Below, one piece after another: positions 1-5,732 of a stretch of 6,609 nucleotides of DNA. The DNA lies in assembly GCA_009924765.1 (NCBI GenBank), contig RFQW01000096.1:1-6609 (forward strand), written 5' to 3'. Position 1 is the first letter of the stretch; the number at the start of each line of letters is the position of its first letter. This DNA comes from Planctomycetota bacterium (GTDB lineage Bacteria > Planctomycetota > Phycisphaerae > Phycisphaerales > SM1A02). The translations under genes and the position numbers were made by a program. The notes beneath the pieces were generated by a model that was given only the letters and a program-made list of their open reading frames with translations, had not been told where the DNA came from and did not search any database.

Positions 1-67
1 CGCGGGCAACGCCAGCGACTGCAACGACTGCGAACAGACCCACGGCACGAGCGATCGACTTGGTCAT
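1..67 (-). CDS. Exported protein, N-terminal fragment (signal peptide only)
   Basis: The gene starts with ATG at 65-67 and runs leftward out of the window, so only 22 codons are visible. They read MTKSIARAVGLFAVVAVAGV followed by AR. A positively charged start (K3, R7) precedes an uninterrupted hydrophobic stretch of Gly, Leu, Phe, Ala and Val, which is a typical Sec signal peptide; the cleavage site is not yet reached. The start is supported by a GGGAG Shine-Dalgarno element (76-80 on the minus strand, 8 nt before ATG) and by a promoter at 112-141. The mature protein is outside the window, so no function can be given. Confidence 0.72.
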   Translation of the reverse strand, partial: MTKSIARAVGLFAVVAVAGVAR

Positions 68-91
68 CTCAGAATCTCCCGGAGCCCACGG

Positions 92-114
92 AATGTCGAC
101 TCGACCACGACATT
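92..114. repeat. Perfect 7-bp inverted repeat, operator-like
   Basis: AATGTCG (92-98) and CGACATT (108-114) are exact reverse complements separated by 9 bp, so the half-site centres are 16 bp apart. The repeat overlaps the -10 box and the expected transcription start of the exported-protein gene, which suits a repressor operator. A small 5'-leader hairpin is less likely because one arm is in the promoter. The chance of a 7-bp inverted repeat in GC-rich DNA is not negligible. Confidence 0.35.
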
Positions 115-141
115 GTGCCGGGGGCCGAGGGGGCGAGTCAA
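112..141 (-). promoter_or_regulatory. Sigma-70-like promoter of the exported-protein gene
   Basis: On the minus strand a TTGACT -35 box (136-141) and a CACAAT -10 box (112-117) are separated by 18 bp. Transcription would begin near 105 and give a leader of about 38 nt with a GGGAG ribosome binding site. The -35 matches the consensus at 5 of 6 positions and the -10 at 4 of 6. The position between the upstream ATPase stop (176) and the ATG at 67 is what a dedicated promoter would need. This is a by-eye call. Confidence 0.5.
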
Positions 142-175
142 TGCCCCACGCCGGAACTTCCAAATGCACCGATCC

Positions 176-1346
176 TCACGCGCGCGGCGCAAGCTCGGGA
201 ATGCCGCGCTCGAACGAATCGGCCGTCACGAAGACCGGCTCGAGCGCGCCTCGGTGCTCGCGGATGAAGGCATCCGTGGCCTTCATGTGCCGCTCCTGCG
301 GCGCATCCCATGTCACCTGCACCGGAATGGGATTGCCGTCGCGTTCCACCACGAAGTCCACTTCGCCGTCGCCGCGCCAGTAGCGCACCTGGCCGAAGCG
401 ATTGCGAAGCAGCGTGAAATTCAAGCGCCTTTCCCAGATCGGCGCCCGTAGGCGTGACGCAGGCTCGGCGCAGTCCTGGATCAACGGGGTAGTACTTGCG
501 ATTGCGCACCAACCGCTTGCGCTCGCTCCATGCATGGAATTCACACGGAAAGCACATGTATGCATCGGAGATGGCCTGCGTGTACAGGCTGGCGGTGTCG
601 ATGGACACGTCAAGTGCCGCGGCGATCCGGCGCATGCTGGTCTCTGATCCCGCGCCCTCGAACAGCATCTGCGCAAGCTGGCGCAGTGGCGCACTGGATC
701 TGGCACCCACGCGCGACCGCACGTCGCGCTCCACGATGTCCTGAAAGTAGTTGCGCAGCATCATGGCGTGATCCGGCGATGCCACCGTGGCCGGGAATCC
801 GCCGTTGGTCAGGTACTCGGTCAAGGTGCAGCGTGGACGCAGCGCGCGATACTCGGCGAGGTCGAAGGGAAAGAGTTCCACGGTGTGATGGCGCCCAGTG
901 AGCACCGATCCCAGTTCGCCCGAGAGCAGATGCGCATTGGAGCCGGTCACGGCGAAGCGGCGCTTGCCTGAACGATCAAGTTGTGATCGCAGCCACCGCT
1001 CCCAACCCGCAACGCCCTGGATCTCGTCCAGAAAGTAGGTGCAGCCCGCGCCGCGATCCGCCTCGAAGGCATCCACGAGCGACTGCAGGCACTGGTGATT
1101 CAGCGAGCCAGCAAGGCGCGGATCCTCGAAGTTGATGAACAGGCACTTCGTGCGGTCGAGCGCGTAGCGATCCATGAGCTGCTTCAACAGCGTCGACTTG
1201 CCGCAGCGACGCACGCCCTGCACCACCAGCGCGATGTCGGGCCGAAACTCCTTGGGCACCTGCACGGAGCGCGGCACGGAGCGCGGAGGGGGTTCGGTCC
1301 AGTGGCTCCAGTCGCGCGCGATGTCGAGAAGGGGCGTCTCGCTCAT
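176..1346 (-). pseudogene. AAA ATPase with DUF4143 C-terminal domain, frameshifted
   Basis: This belongs to the AAA_14/DUF4143 ATPase family: a P-loop domain followed by a degenerate PD-(D/E)XK nuclease-like domain. Such proteins are widespread, mostly uncharacterised and often accessory. Counting from ATG at 1346, Walker A is GVRRCGKST (44-52), Walker B is YFLDEIQ (104-110), a sensor-like TGSNAHLL follows (134-141), and KYYPVDPGLRR (284-294) marks the DUF4143 start. After LGKALE (bases near 420) this frame leaves the family pattern. The -1/+2-shifted frame resumes at once with NFTLLRNRFG, then GEVDFVVERDG and PIPVQVTWD, and stops at 176-178. Restoring two lost bases (for example GAGAAT read as GAAT) gives ALENFTLLRN, a normal family sequence, and a protein of about 390 aa, close to the usual length. 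Uncorrected, the frame reads nonsense to 138. ATG 1346 is preferred over GTG 1367 because the promoter -10 lies between them. The break may be a real mutation or an assembly error. Confidence 0.85.
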
Positions 1347-1347
1347 G

Positions 1348-1367
1348 GTGTCGACTATAGTAGACAC
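1348..1367. promoter_or_regulatory. 20-bp palindromic operator candidate over the ATPase -10 box
   Basis: The sequence GTGTCGACTATAGTAGACAC is a 10+10 palindrome with a single mismatched pair. It covers the whole -10 box of the ATPase promoter and ends two bases before the start codon. A third copy of the half-site, GTGTCGAGTA (9 of 10 to the left arm), lies at 1376-1385 over the -35 box. A dimeric repressor bound here would block transcription directly. No regulator gene for it is visible in the window. Confidence 0.5.
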
Positions 1368-1382
1368 ATGATTGAGTGTCGA
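1354..1382 (-). promoter_or_regulatory. Promoter of the DUF4143 ATPase gene, near-leaderless
   Basis: On the minus strand TCGACA (1377-1382; 5 of 6 to the -35 consensus) and TATAGT (1354-1359; 5 of 6 to the -10 consensus) are separated by exactly 17 bp. The first transcribed base should be about 1346-1348, which is at or just before the ATG at 1346. No room is left for a Shine-Dalgarno sequence, so the mRNA would be leaderless or nearly so. This also argues against the GTG at 1367, which lies upstream of the -10 box. Confidence 0.6.
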
Positions 1383-1436
1383 GTAAATATGACAAAATGT
1401 GCTAGGGGCCTATAAAAGCAATCTTTCTGCATTCAA

Positions 1437-1465
1437 GAGCATCTCGAGATACTTCGATCATGCTC
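1437..1465 (-). terminator. Possible imperfect hairpin after the EAL gene
   Basis: Just downstream of the EAL-protein stop (1487-1489), the minus strand carries GAGCAT (1460-1465) and ATGCTC (1437-1442). An inner TCGA/TCGA pair extends the stem, with a small bulge and a 6-nt loop. A TTTT run follows only after about 19 nt, so this is not a canonical intrinsic terminator. It may be a weak terminator, an mRNA-end stabiliser or chance. The rest of 1368-1486 is relatively AT-rich and holds only the ATPase promoter. Confidence 0.25.
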
Positions 1466-1486
1466 CGCCGACGCCTAGCGCGGCTC

Positions 1487-3139
1487 TTACACCTGCGCCG
1501 CCGGCTCCACGAAGTGCCCGCGACCGCGTCGCAGCGCGGCGATGGTCTCGACCAGGCCCTCCGCCTCCACAGGCTTGCCGATCAGCCAGCCCTGCGCCGC
1601 GTCGCAGCCCTGTTCCTTCAGCCAGGCCCATTGCGTGGCGTGCTCCACACCCACGGCGATGGCGCGCAGGCCAAGCTGGTGTGCCAGACCGATCACCGTC
1701 TGCACCGCCATGCGGTCTTCGGGTGTGCCGGGCAGCGGGCGCACGAAACTGCGGTCGATCTTGATCTCGCTGATGGGAAGGCCGCGCAGGCTCGCCAGCG
1801 TGGCAAGCCCCGCGCCGAAATCGTCCAGGCACACGCCCACGCCGATGGTGCGCAGCGACTCAAGCGTGGCGTGCAGGCCCTTGGCTTCGCGCAGCAGCGC
1901 GCTTTCGCCCACTTCCAGTGATAGACGGTCGGCGGCCAGGCCGCTTTCACTCAGCGCCTGACGCACGGTGTCGATGAAGTGCTCGTTCAGCATCTGACGC
2001 GGCGACACGTTCACCGACACGCGCAGGCGCAGACCCTGACGATCCCAGCCGGTGGCGCTGCGGCACGCCTCGCGCAGGCTCCATGCGCCGATGTCGTCGA
2101 TGAGGCCGGTTTCCTCGGCCACTGCCACGAAACGGTTGGGCGGCACGCTGACGCCGCCCGGCATGTTCCAGCGGATGAACGCCTCCACACCGAATGGCTC
2201 GCCGCGATCCATGCGCACCTGCGGCTGGAACACCAGACGGAATTCCGCCTGCTCCACGGCGCGTCGCATGGCGGTGGCGATCTCCAGATCACCCAGCACG
2301 CGCAGGCCCATCTCGTCGTTCCAGTTGTGCGGTTCGTTCAGGCTCTGATCGCGTGCCTCGCGCGCGGCCACCTCGGCGCGGCGGATGGCGGTGGCGGCAT
2401 CCAGCGCCGAACCGCTCATGGCCACCATGCCCGCATGCACGCGCAGGCGAAGTTCGCGGCCATCCACGTGCAGCGCCATGCGCGCGTGATGCATCAGGGC
2501 CGCCGCCACATCGGCCGCGGCGGCGTGCGCGTCCAGCGCCACCACGGCGCCTTCATCCAGCATGATGATCTCGCAGCCCTTGGGAAGCAGCGGCGCCAGA
2601 CGCGTGCGCAGTTCGCTTCGAAGCAGCAGGGCGTTGTCGGCACCCACGGCCGCGGCAAGCGCGTCGAGGCGATCCACGCGCAGCGCCATCACGGCCTGCA
2701 GGCGACCCGCGGTGGCCATGCGTTCAACCATCTGTTCAGCGGTGCGTCGGCGCGCGTCGGCGCTGCCCACTTCCAGCAGCTGGCGGCGGCGTGCGATGCG
2801 ACCGGCCACGGCCTGCAGCAGTTCGTCGGCGGTGGCGCCAGCTCCCAGCGCCTGATCAGCGCCAGCGGCAAGCAGTGCGGTGTGTCGGTCGCGAAGCGCC
2901 ACCACCACCAGCATGCAGCTGTGCAGCGCATGTTCGGCGCGCACGCGCTGCGTGAAGGCCAGCGCCTCGCAGGCGGGGGAATCGATCACGGCGATCGCGT
3001 CGGGAACCGTTCCCTGCGCCAGACGCAGGGCATCCGCGGCGTCGTCGGTCACGGTCACATGCGTGCTGGTGTCGGCGAAGGCACGAAGAGCCGACTCGCG
3101 GCGGTTGCCTGCATCACCGACCAGAAGCACGCGTGACAT
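1487..3139 (-). CDS. Degenerate REC-GGDEF-EAL protein, putative c-di-GMP receptor
   Basis: This is a 550-aa cytoplasmic protein with no membrane segment. Residues 1-115 look like a receiver domain (RVLLVGDAGN at the start, D53 in the phospho-acceptor position), but the switch Thr/Ser and the KP lysine are missing (ALRD 81-84, QALGAGA 96-102). Residues about 145-275 match a GGDEF fold without its active site: LDEGA (194-198) stands where GGDEF is expected. Residues about 285-540 are an EAL domain with E319 (EAF for EAL), N377, E409, E412, D439/D440 (DDFG), K460, E499 and Q516. These match the spacing of the known phosphodiesterase residues exactly, except that V496 (AVGVE for AEGVE) replaces a catalytic Glu. 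EAL enzymes cleave c-di-GMP; losing this Glu suggests binding without turnover. ATG 3139 directly precedes the first receiver strand; no Shine-Dalgarno is visible. The gene starts 27 bp after the dockerin-protein stop on the same strand, so co-transcription and perhaps coupled reinitiation are likely. Confidence 0.92.
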   Translation of the reverse strand: MSRVLLVGDAGNRRESALRAFADTSTHVTVTDDAADALRLAQGTVPDAIAVIDSPACEALAFTQRVRAEHALHSCMLVVVALRDRHTALLAAGADQALGAGATADELLQAVAGRIARRRQLLEVGSADARRRTAEQMVERMATAGRLQAVMALRVDRLDALAAAVGADNALLLRSELRTRLAPLLPKGCEIIMLDEGAVVALDAHAAAADVAAALMHHARMALHVDGRELRLRVHAGMVAMSGSALDAATAIRRAEVAAREARDQSLNEPHNWNDEMGLRVLGDLEIATAMRRAVEQAEFRLVFQPQVRMDRGEPFGVEAFIRWNMPGGVSVPPNRFVAVAEETGLIDDIGAWSLREACRSATGWDRQGLRLRVSVNVSPRQMLNEHFIDTVRQALSESGLAADRLSLEVGESALLREAKGLHATLESLRTIGVGVCLDDFGAGLATLASLRGLPISEIKIDRSFVRPLPGTPEDRMAVQTVIGLAHQLGLRAIAVGVEHATQWAWLKEQGCDAAQGWLIGKPVEAEGLVETIAALRRGRGHFVEPAAQV

Positions 3140-3166
3140 GCGTTCGAGTCTATCGGCGCGCGAGAT

Positions 3167-3934
3167 TCAAGGGCACGGACCGGTGTCGAGCAGCTGCAGC
3201 GCCACGTCGCCGAAATCCACGAATCCGCTGCCGTCGATGTCGCTGTTGCAGCCCGCGCATGGGCCGAAGTCGAGCACGGTGAGCGCCACATCGCCGAAGT
3301 CCACGGTTCGGTTTCCATCCAGATCGCTGGGGCACGCCAGGTTGCCGCTCAGCTCGAAGGCCACGCTGTTCACCGCGTCGTCGGTCCAGGCGCTCCATTT
3401 GGTGTCATAGGTGGTGAAACGCATGCCCGGCGACTTGCCGCCCGACCACATCCATCCATCGCCGTCGGCGCCGTCGATCAGCAAAGCACCCACATGCATG
3501 TACCAGGTGCCGCTGGCCAGACGACCCGACACGGGAACGGTGAACTGATACTCCTTGCCGCCGTCCGTATTCAGGCGACCGGTGTACGACTCGGTGATGG
3601 CGCTGCCGCGCAGCACGGAGAACTGCAGCGCCGGCGTGGTGAAGGTGCTGTCGTAGAAGCGCACCGTGAATCCGCGCACATTGTTTGGACCGGGGTAGAT
3701 GTAGTTCTCGCTGCTGCCCCAGAAGCGAAGCGACGTGAGGTCGACCGCGTTCGACAGGGTGACCTTGGCGGCGACCGCCTGCGCGTAGAAGTAGGTTGCG
3801 GCATCCGGATAGGCGTGGGCAAACCAGCCGTCGGCCGTGGTGGCGCGGGTGCTGGATGCCACGATGCCTGCACCCAGCAGGGGCAGGCAGGCAAGCGCCA
3901 GGGCGCCGGTGAACATCTTGCGGGTGGGGGTCAT
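3167..3934 (-). CDS. Secreted protein with C-terminal dockerin-like repeats
   Basis: This is a 255-aa exported protein. Residues 1-30 are a signal peptide: basic MTPTRK, a hydrophobic core (about 8-25), then a probable cleavage near VASSTRA. Residues about 35-197 are rich in aromatic and beta-type segments (LRFWGSSENYIY, FTVRFYDS, GTWYMHVGA, VAFELSGN) and look like a beta-sandwich I cannot assign to a named family. Residues 203-255 hold two 28-residue repeats, each with a calcium-type loop (DLDGNRTVDFGD, DIDGSGFVDFGD) and the segment VAL-x-x-LD, as in dockerin type I repeats. Cysteines C201, C226, C229 and C254 flank them. In Planctomycetota such modules are common on exported proteins without a cellulosome. 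The start is set by the signal peptide; the stop-free frame continues upstream to 4876 only as antisense of comM. It is likely the first gene of an operon with the EAL gene. Confidence 0.88.
   Translation of the reverse strand: MTPTRKMFTGALALACLPLLGAGIVASSTRATTADGWFAHAYPDAATYFYAQAVAAKVTLSNAVDLTSLRFWGSSENYIYPGPNNVRGFTVRFYDSTFTTPALQFSVLRGSAITESYTGRLNTDGGKEYQFTVPVSGRLASGTWYMHVGALLIDGADGDGWMWSGGKSPGMRFTTYDTKWSAWTDDAVNSVAFELSGNLACPSDLDGNRTVDFGDVALTVLDFGPCAGCNSDIDGSGFVDFGDVALQLLDTGPCP
3201..3368. repeat. Two 84-bp repeat units encoding the dockerin-like loops
   Basis: Two consecutive 84-bp units (about 3201-3284 and 3285-3368) encode the calcium-loop repeats of the secreted protein. Their most similar stretch is GCCACGTCGCCGAAATCCAC against GCCACATCGCCGAAGTCCAC, which differ at two positions, while the outer parts have diverged. 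The similarity follows the conserved VDFGDVAL peptide, so it is an old internal duplication under protein-level constraint. Confidence 0.6.
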
Positions 3935-4115
3935 CGCGAGCGCATCATTCTTGCCGATGGATCGGCCAGTTCCAAGCCCGAGTACGGCAATTGATTCGAA
4001 ACAGGTGAACGGAAAGGTGCGTGGACTGCGAATTATTGTCCGCAGCGGGGTCGATTTGAAGGAAAAAGGGCAGGCTGTGGGCGCCGTAGCCACGCAGGCC
4101 ATCACCATGCCGCGC
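3935..4115. other. Divergent intergenic region, dockerin operon / comM
   Basis: About 180 bp separate two divergent genes. It holds a plausible minus-strand promoter (4032-4060). On the plus strand I find no convincing -35/-10 pair and no clear Shine-Dalgarno before comM; the purine-rich AAGGAAAAAGGG (about 4059-4070) is too far away. The comM frame remains open leftward to 3837, but the extra residues resemble no part of the ComM family and run antisense to the secreted protein's signal peptide. Confidence 0.5.
4032..4060 (-). promoter_or_regulatory. Candidate promoter of the dockerin-protein/EAL operon
   Basis: On the minus strand TTCAAA (4055-4060; 4 of 6 to consensus) and AATAAT (4032-4037; 5 of 6) are 17 bp apart. 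Transcription would start near 4025 and give a leader of about 90 nt before ATG 3934. It is the best match in the divergent region, but it is moderate in quality and found by eye. Confidence 0.38.
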
Positions 4116-5732
4116 ATGAGTGTTCGCGTGCATGGATTCGCGTTGCGGGGCATCGAGGCGGTGCCCTGCGAGGTGGAGGTGGATCTGAGCGGCCAGGGAC
4201 TGCCTCGCACCACGCTGGTGGGCTTGCCCGATGTGGCCGTGCGCGAGGCGATCGACCGGGTGCAGACGGCTGTGGCCAACGCGGGCTTCGATTGGCCGGG
4301 CGGGCGCGTCACCATCAATCTGGCGCCGGCCGACCTGCGCAAGGAGGGGCCGGCGTTCGATCTGCCCATGGCGCTGTCGGTGCTGGCGGCGGGCGGAGCG
4401 GTGAAGCGCGCGAAGGGTGCGGTGCAACTGGATCGCTGGCTGATTGCGGGCGAGCTGGCCTTGGATGGTCGGGTGCGGCCGGTGCGAGGTGCGATCTGTC
4501 TGGGCATTCTGGCCAAGCAGGCTGGCTTCGAGCAGGTGATGGTGCCCGTGGAGAACGCCGCCGAGGCGGGCGCGGTGCAGGGCGTGCGCGCGGTGGGCGT
4601 GGCCACGCTGCAGCAGGCCATCGCGGTGTTGGCGGGCATGCAGCAGGGCGTCGCCGCGTCGCCACCAGGCGATGCGGAACTGGCTGCGGCCGAGGTGAAC
4701 TTCGATCGCATCAAGGGGCAGCACGCGGCGCGACGTGCGTTGTGCGTGGCGGCGGCGGGCATGCACAACCTGCTCATGATCGGCCCCGCGGGCAGCGGCA
4801 AGACGCTGATGGCGCGCGCGTTGCCAGGGCTTCTGCCGCCCATGACGCTGCACGAGCGCATGGAGGCCACGCGCATCCATTCGTGCGCGGGGTCGCTGCC
4901 AACGGGTGGTGGATTGCTCGCGCGCAGGCCGGTGCGTTGCCCGCATCACACCGCCAGCGCCGCGGCCATGGTGGGCGGAGGCAGCGTGCCGCGCCCCGGT
5001 GAGGTGAGTCTGGCGCACGCCGGCGTGCTGTTTCTGGATGAGGTGGCGGAGTTTCCACGCGGCGTGCTGGAGGCGTTGCGCGAGCCGCTTGAAGATGGCT
5101 TTGTCACCGTCAGCCGCGCGCGCGGAGCGGTGCGATTTCCGGCTCGAGCGCTGCTGGTGGCGGCCATGAATCCAACCGCGCGCGGCGATCTGCGCGTGGG
5201 CGGTGGCAGTGCCATGGATCGCTATCTGGAGCGGCTCAGCGGCCCGGTGATCGACCGCATCGACCTGCATGTGGAAGTGGCGGCGGTGCCGTTTGACGCG
5301 TTGCTGGCCGCGCGCCCCGCCGAAGGCACGGATGCGCTGCGTGCGCGCGTGCTGGCGGCGCGTGAGCGATCGGTGCGACGGCAGGGCGAGGTGTCCAATG
5401 CGGCGCTTGCGGGTGCTGCGCTCGATGCCGCGGCGCCGCTCGAGGGCGCGTCGCAGGACTTGCTGCGTCAGGCGATGGCGGAACTGGGCCTGAGTGCGCG
5501 CGCCTTCGACAAGGTGCGGCGCGTGGCGCGCACGGTGGCCGATCTGGAAGGCTCGGAGCGCGTGCAACCACAGCATGTCGCCGAGGCGATCGGCTACCGA
5601 TTGCTCGACCGGTTCCGCGGTGCGTGCGGCAGTTTGGCTGCGGCGCGCATGCCGCAGCGCAACGCCGTCAGTTGTTCACCGGGATCGTCAGCAGCGGGGC
5701 AGGTCCGGCTGGGGCCGACTGGATGCGACTGA
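4116..5732 (+). CDS. comM: ComM/YifB family Mg-chelatase-like AAA+ ATPase
   Basis: This 538-aa protein has the full ComM/YifB architecture. Residues 1-165 are the ChlI-type N-terminal domain, with VRVHGFALRGIEAVPCEVEV, TLVGLPDVAVREA and INLAPADLRKEGPAFDLPMA. Then comes the AAA+ core: Walker A GPAGSGKT (223-230), the family signature RPVRCPHHTAS (271-281), PRPGEVSLAHAGVLFLDEV with Walker B (293-310), and RLSGPVIDRIDLHVEV (373-388). Residues about 400-500 form the C-terminal helical domain. In proteobacteria ComM is a hexameric helicase that drives branch migration during integration of transformed DNA; the role in this lineage is inferred. ATG 4116 is chosen because family members begin Met plus a few residues before RVH; ATG 4107 is possible. 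Compared with common homologues, the segment between AAMNP and RY (352-370) is shorter and lacks cysteines. After YRLLDRF (494-500) a tail of about 38 residues follows, and its last 21 residues are antisense to the lipoprotein gene. Confidence 0.95.
   Translation: MSVRVHGFALRGIEAVPCEVEVDLSGQGLPRTTLVGLPDVAVREAIDRVQTAVANAGFDWPGGRVTINLAPADLRKEGPAFDLPMALSVLAAGGAVKRAKGAVQLDRWLIAGELALDGRVRPVRGAICLGILAKQAGFEQVMVPVENAAEAGAVQGVRAVGVATLQQAIAVLAGMQQGVAASPPGDAELAAAEVNFDRIKGQHAARRALCVAAAGMHNLLMIGPAGSGKTLMARALPGLLPPMTLHERMEATRIHSCAGSLPTGGGLLARRPVRCPHHTASAAAMVGGGSVPRPGEVSLAHAGVLFLDEVAEFPRGVLEALREPLEDGFVTVSRARGAVRFPARALLVAAMNPTARGDLRVGGGSAMDRYLERLSGPVIDRIDLHVEVAAVPFDALLAARPAEGTDALRARVLAARERSVRRQGEVSNAALAGAALDAAAPLEGASQDLLRQAMAELGLSARAFDKVRRVARTVADLEGSERVQPQHVAEAIGYRLLDRFRGACGSLAAARMPQRNAVSCSPGSSAAGQVRLGPTGCD
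5637..5658 (-). terminator. Hairpin just past the lipoprotein gene stop
   Basis: GCTGCGGC (5637-5644) and GCCGCAGC (5651-5658) form a perfect 8-bp GC-rich stem with a 6-nt loop. On the minus strand it begins 9 bp after the lipoprotein stop codon (5668-5670), a fitting place for a terminator. No T tract follows on either strand, so it would have to act with Rho or serve as an RNA-end barrier. It lies inside the 3' end of comM, upstream of that gene's stop. Confidence 0.35.

Noticed and set aside
125..150. GGGGC/GCCCC hairpin as terminator of the ATPase gene
   Set aside because: The stem is only 5 bp with no T tract, and it overlaps the -35 box of the next gene; simple G/C runs explain it.
138..419. 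Continuation of the ATPase frame to a stop at 138
   Set aside because: After the frame break it yields Arg/Gly-rich low-quality sequence, whereas the shifted frame restores the DUF4143 C-terminus and stops at 176.
60..451. Small plus-strand open frames of about 110 aa
   Set aside because: They are shadows of the minus-strand ATPase C-terminus, with no start signals and biased Arg/Ser/His composition.
1347..1367. GTG at 1367 as the ATPase start
   Set aside because: The -10 box lies at 1354-1359, so a transcript from this promoter would not include the GTG.
1979..3136. 385-aa open frame on the plus strand, antisense to the EAL gene
   Set aside because: It mirrors the codon bias of a GC-rich gene on the other strand. 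The translation is rich in His, Arg, Gln and Ala and shows no domain, while the opposite strand has clear REC/GGDEF/EAL motifs.
3837..4115. Upstream start for comM at 3837
   Set aside because: The extra residues have no similarity to the ComM N-terminus and overlap the divergent gene; the family begins at MSVRVH.
3935..4876. N-terminal extension of the dockerin-protein frame to ATG at 4876
   Set aside because: The extension is antisense to comM, and a proper signal peptide starts at ATG 3934.
3945..5576. 543-aa open frame on the minus strand, antisense to comM
   Set aside because: The composition is dominated by Arg, His and Ala with no recognisable motif. The plus strand encodes an unmistakable ComM.
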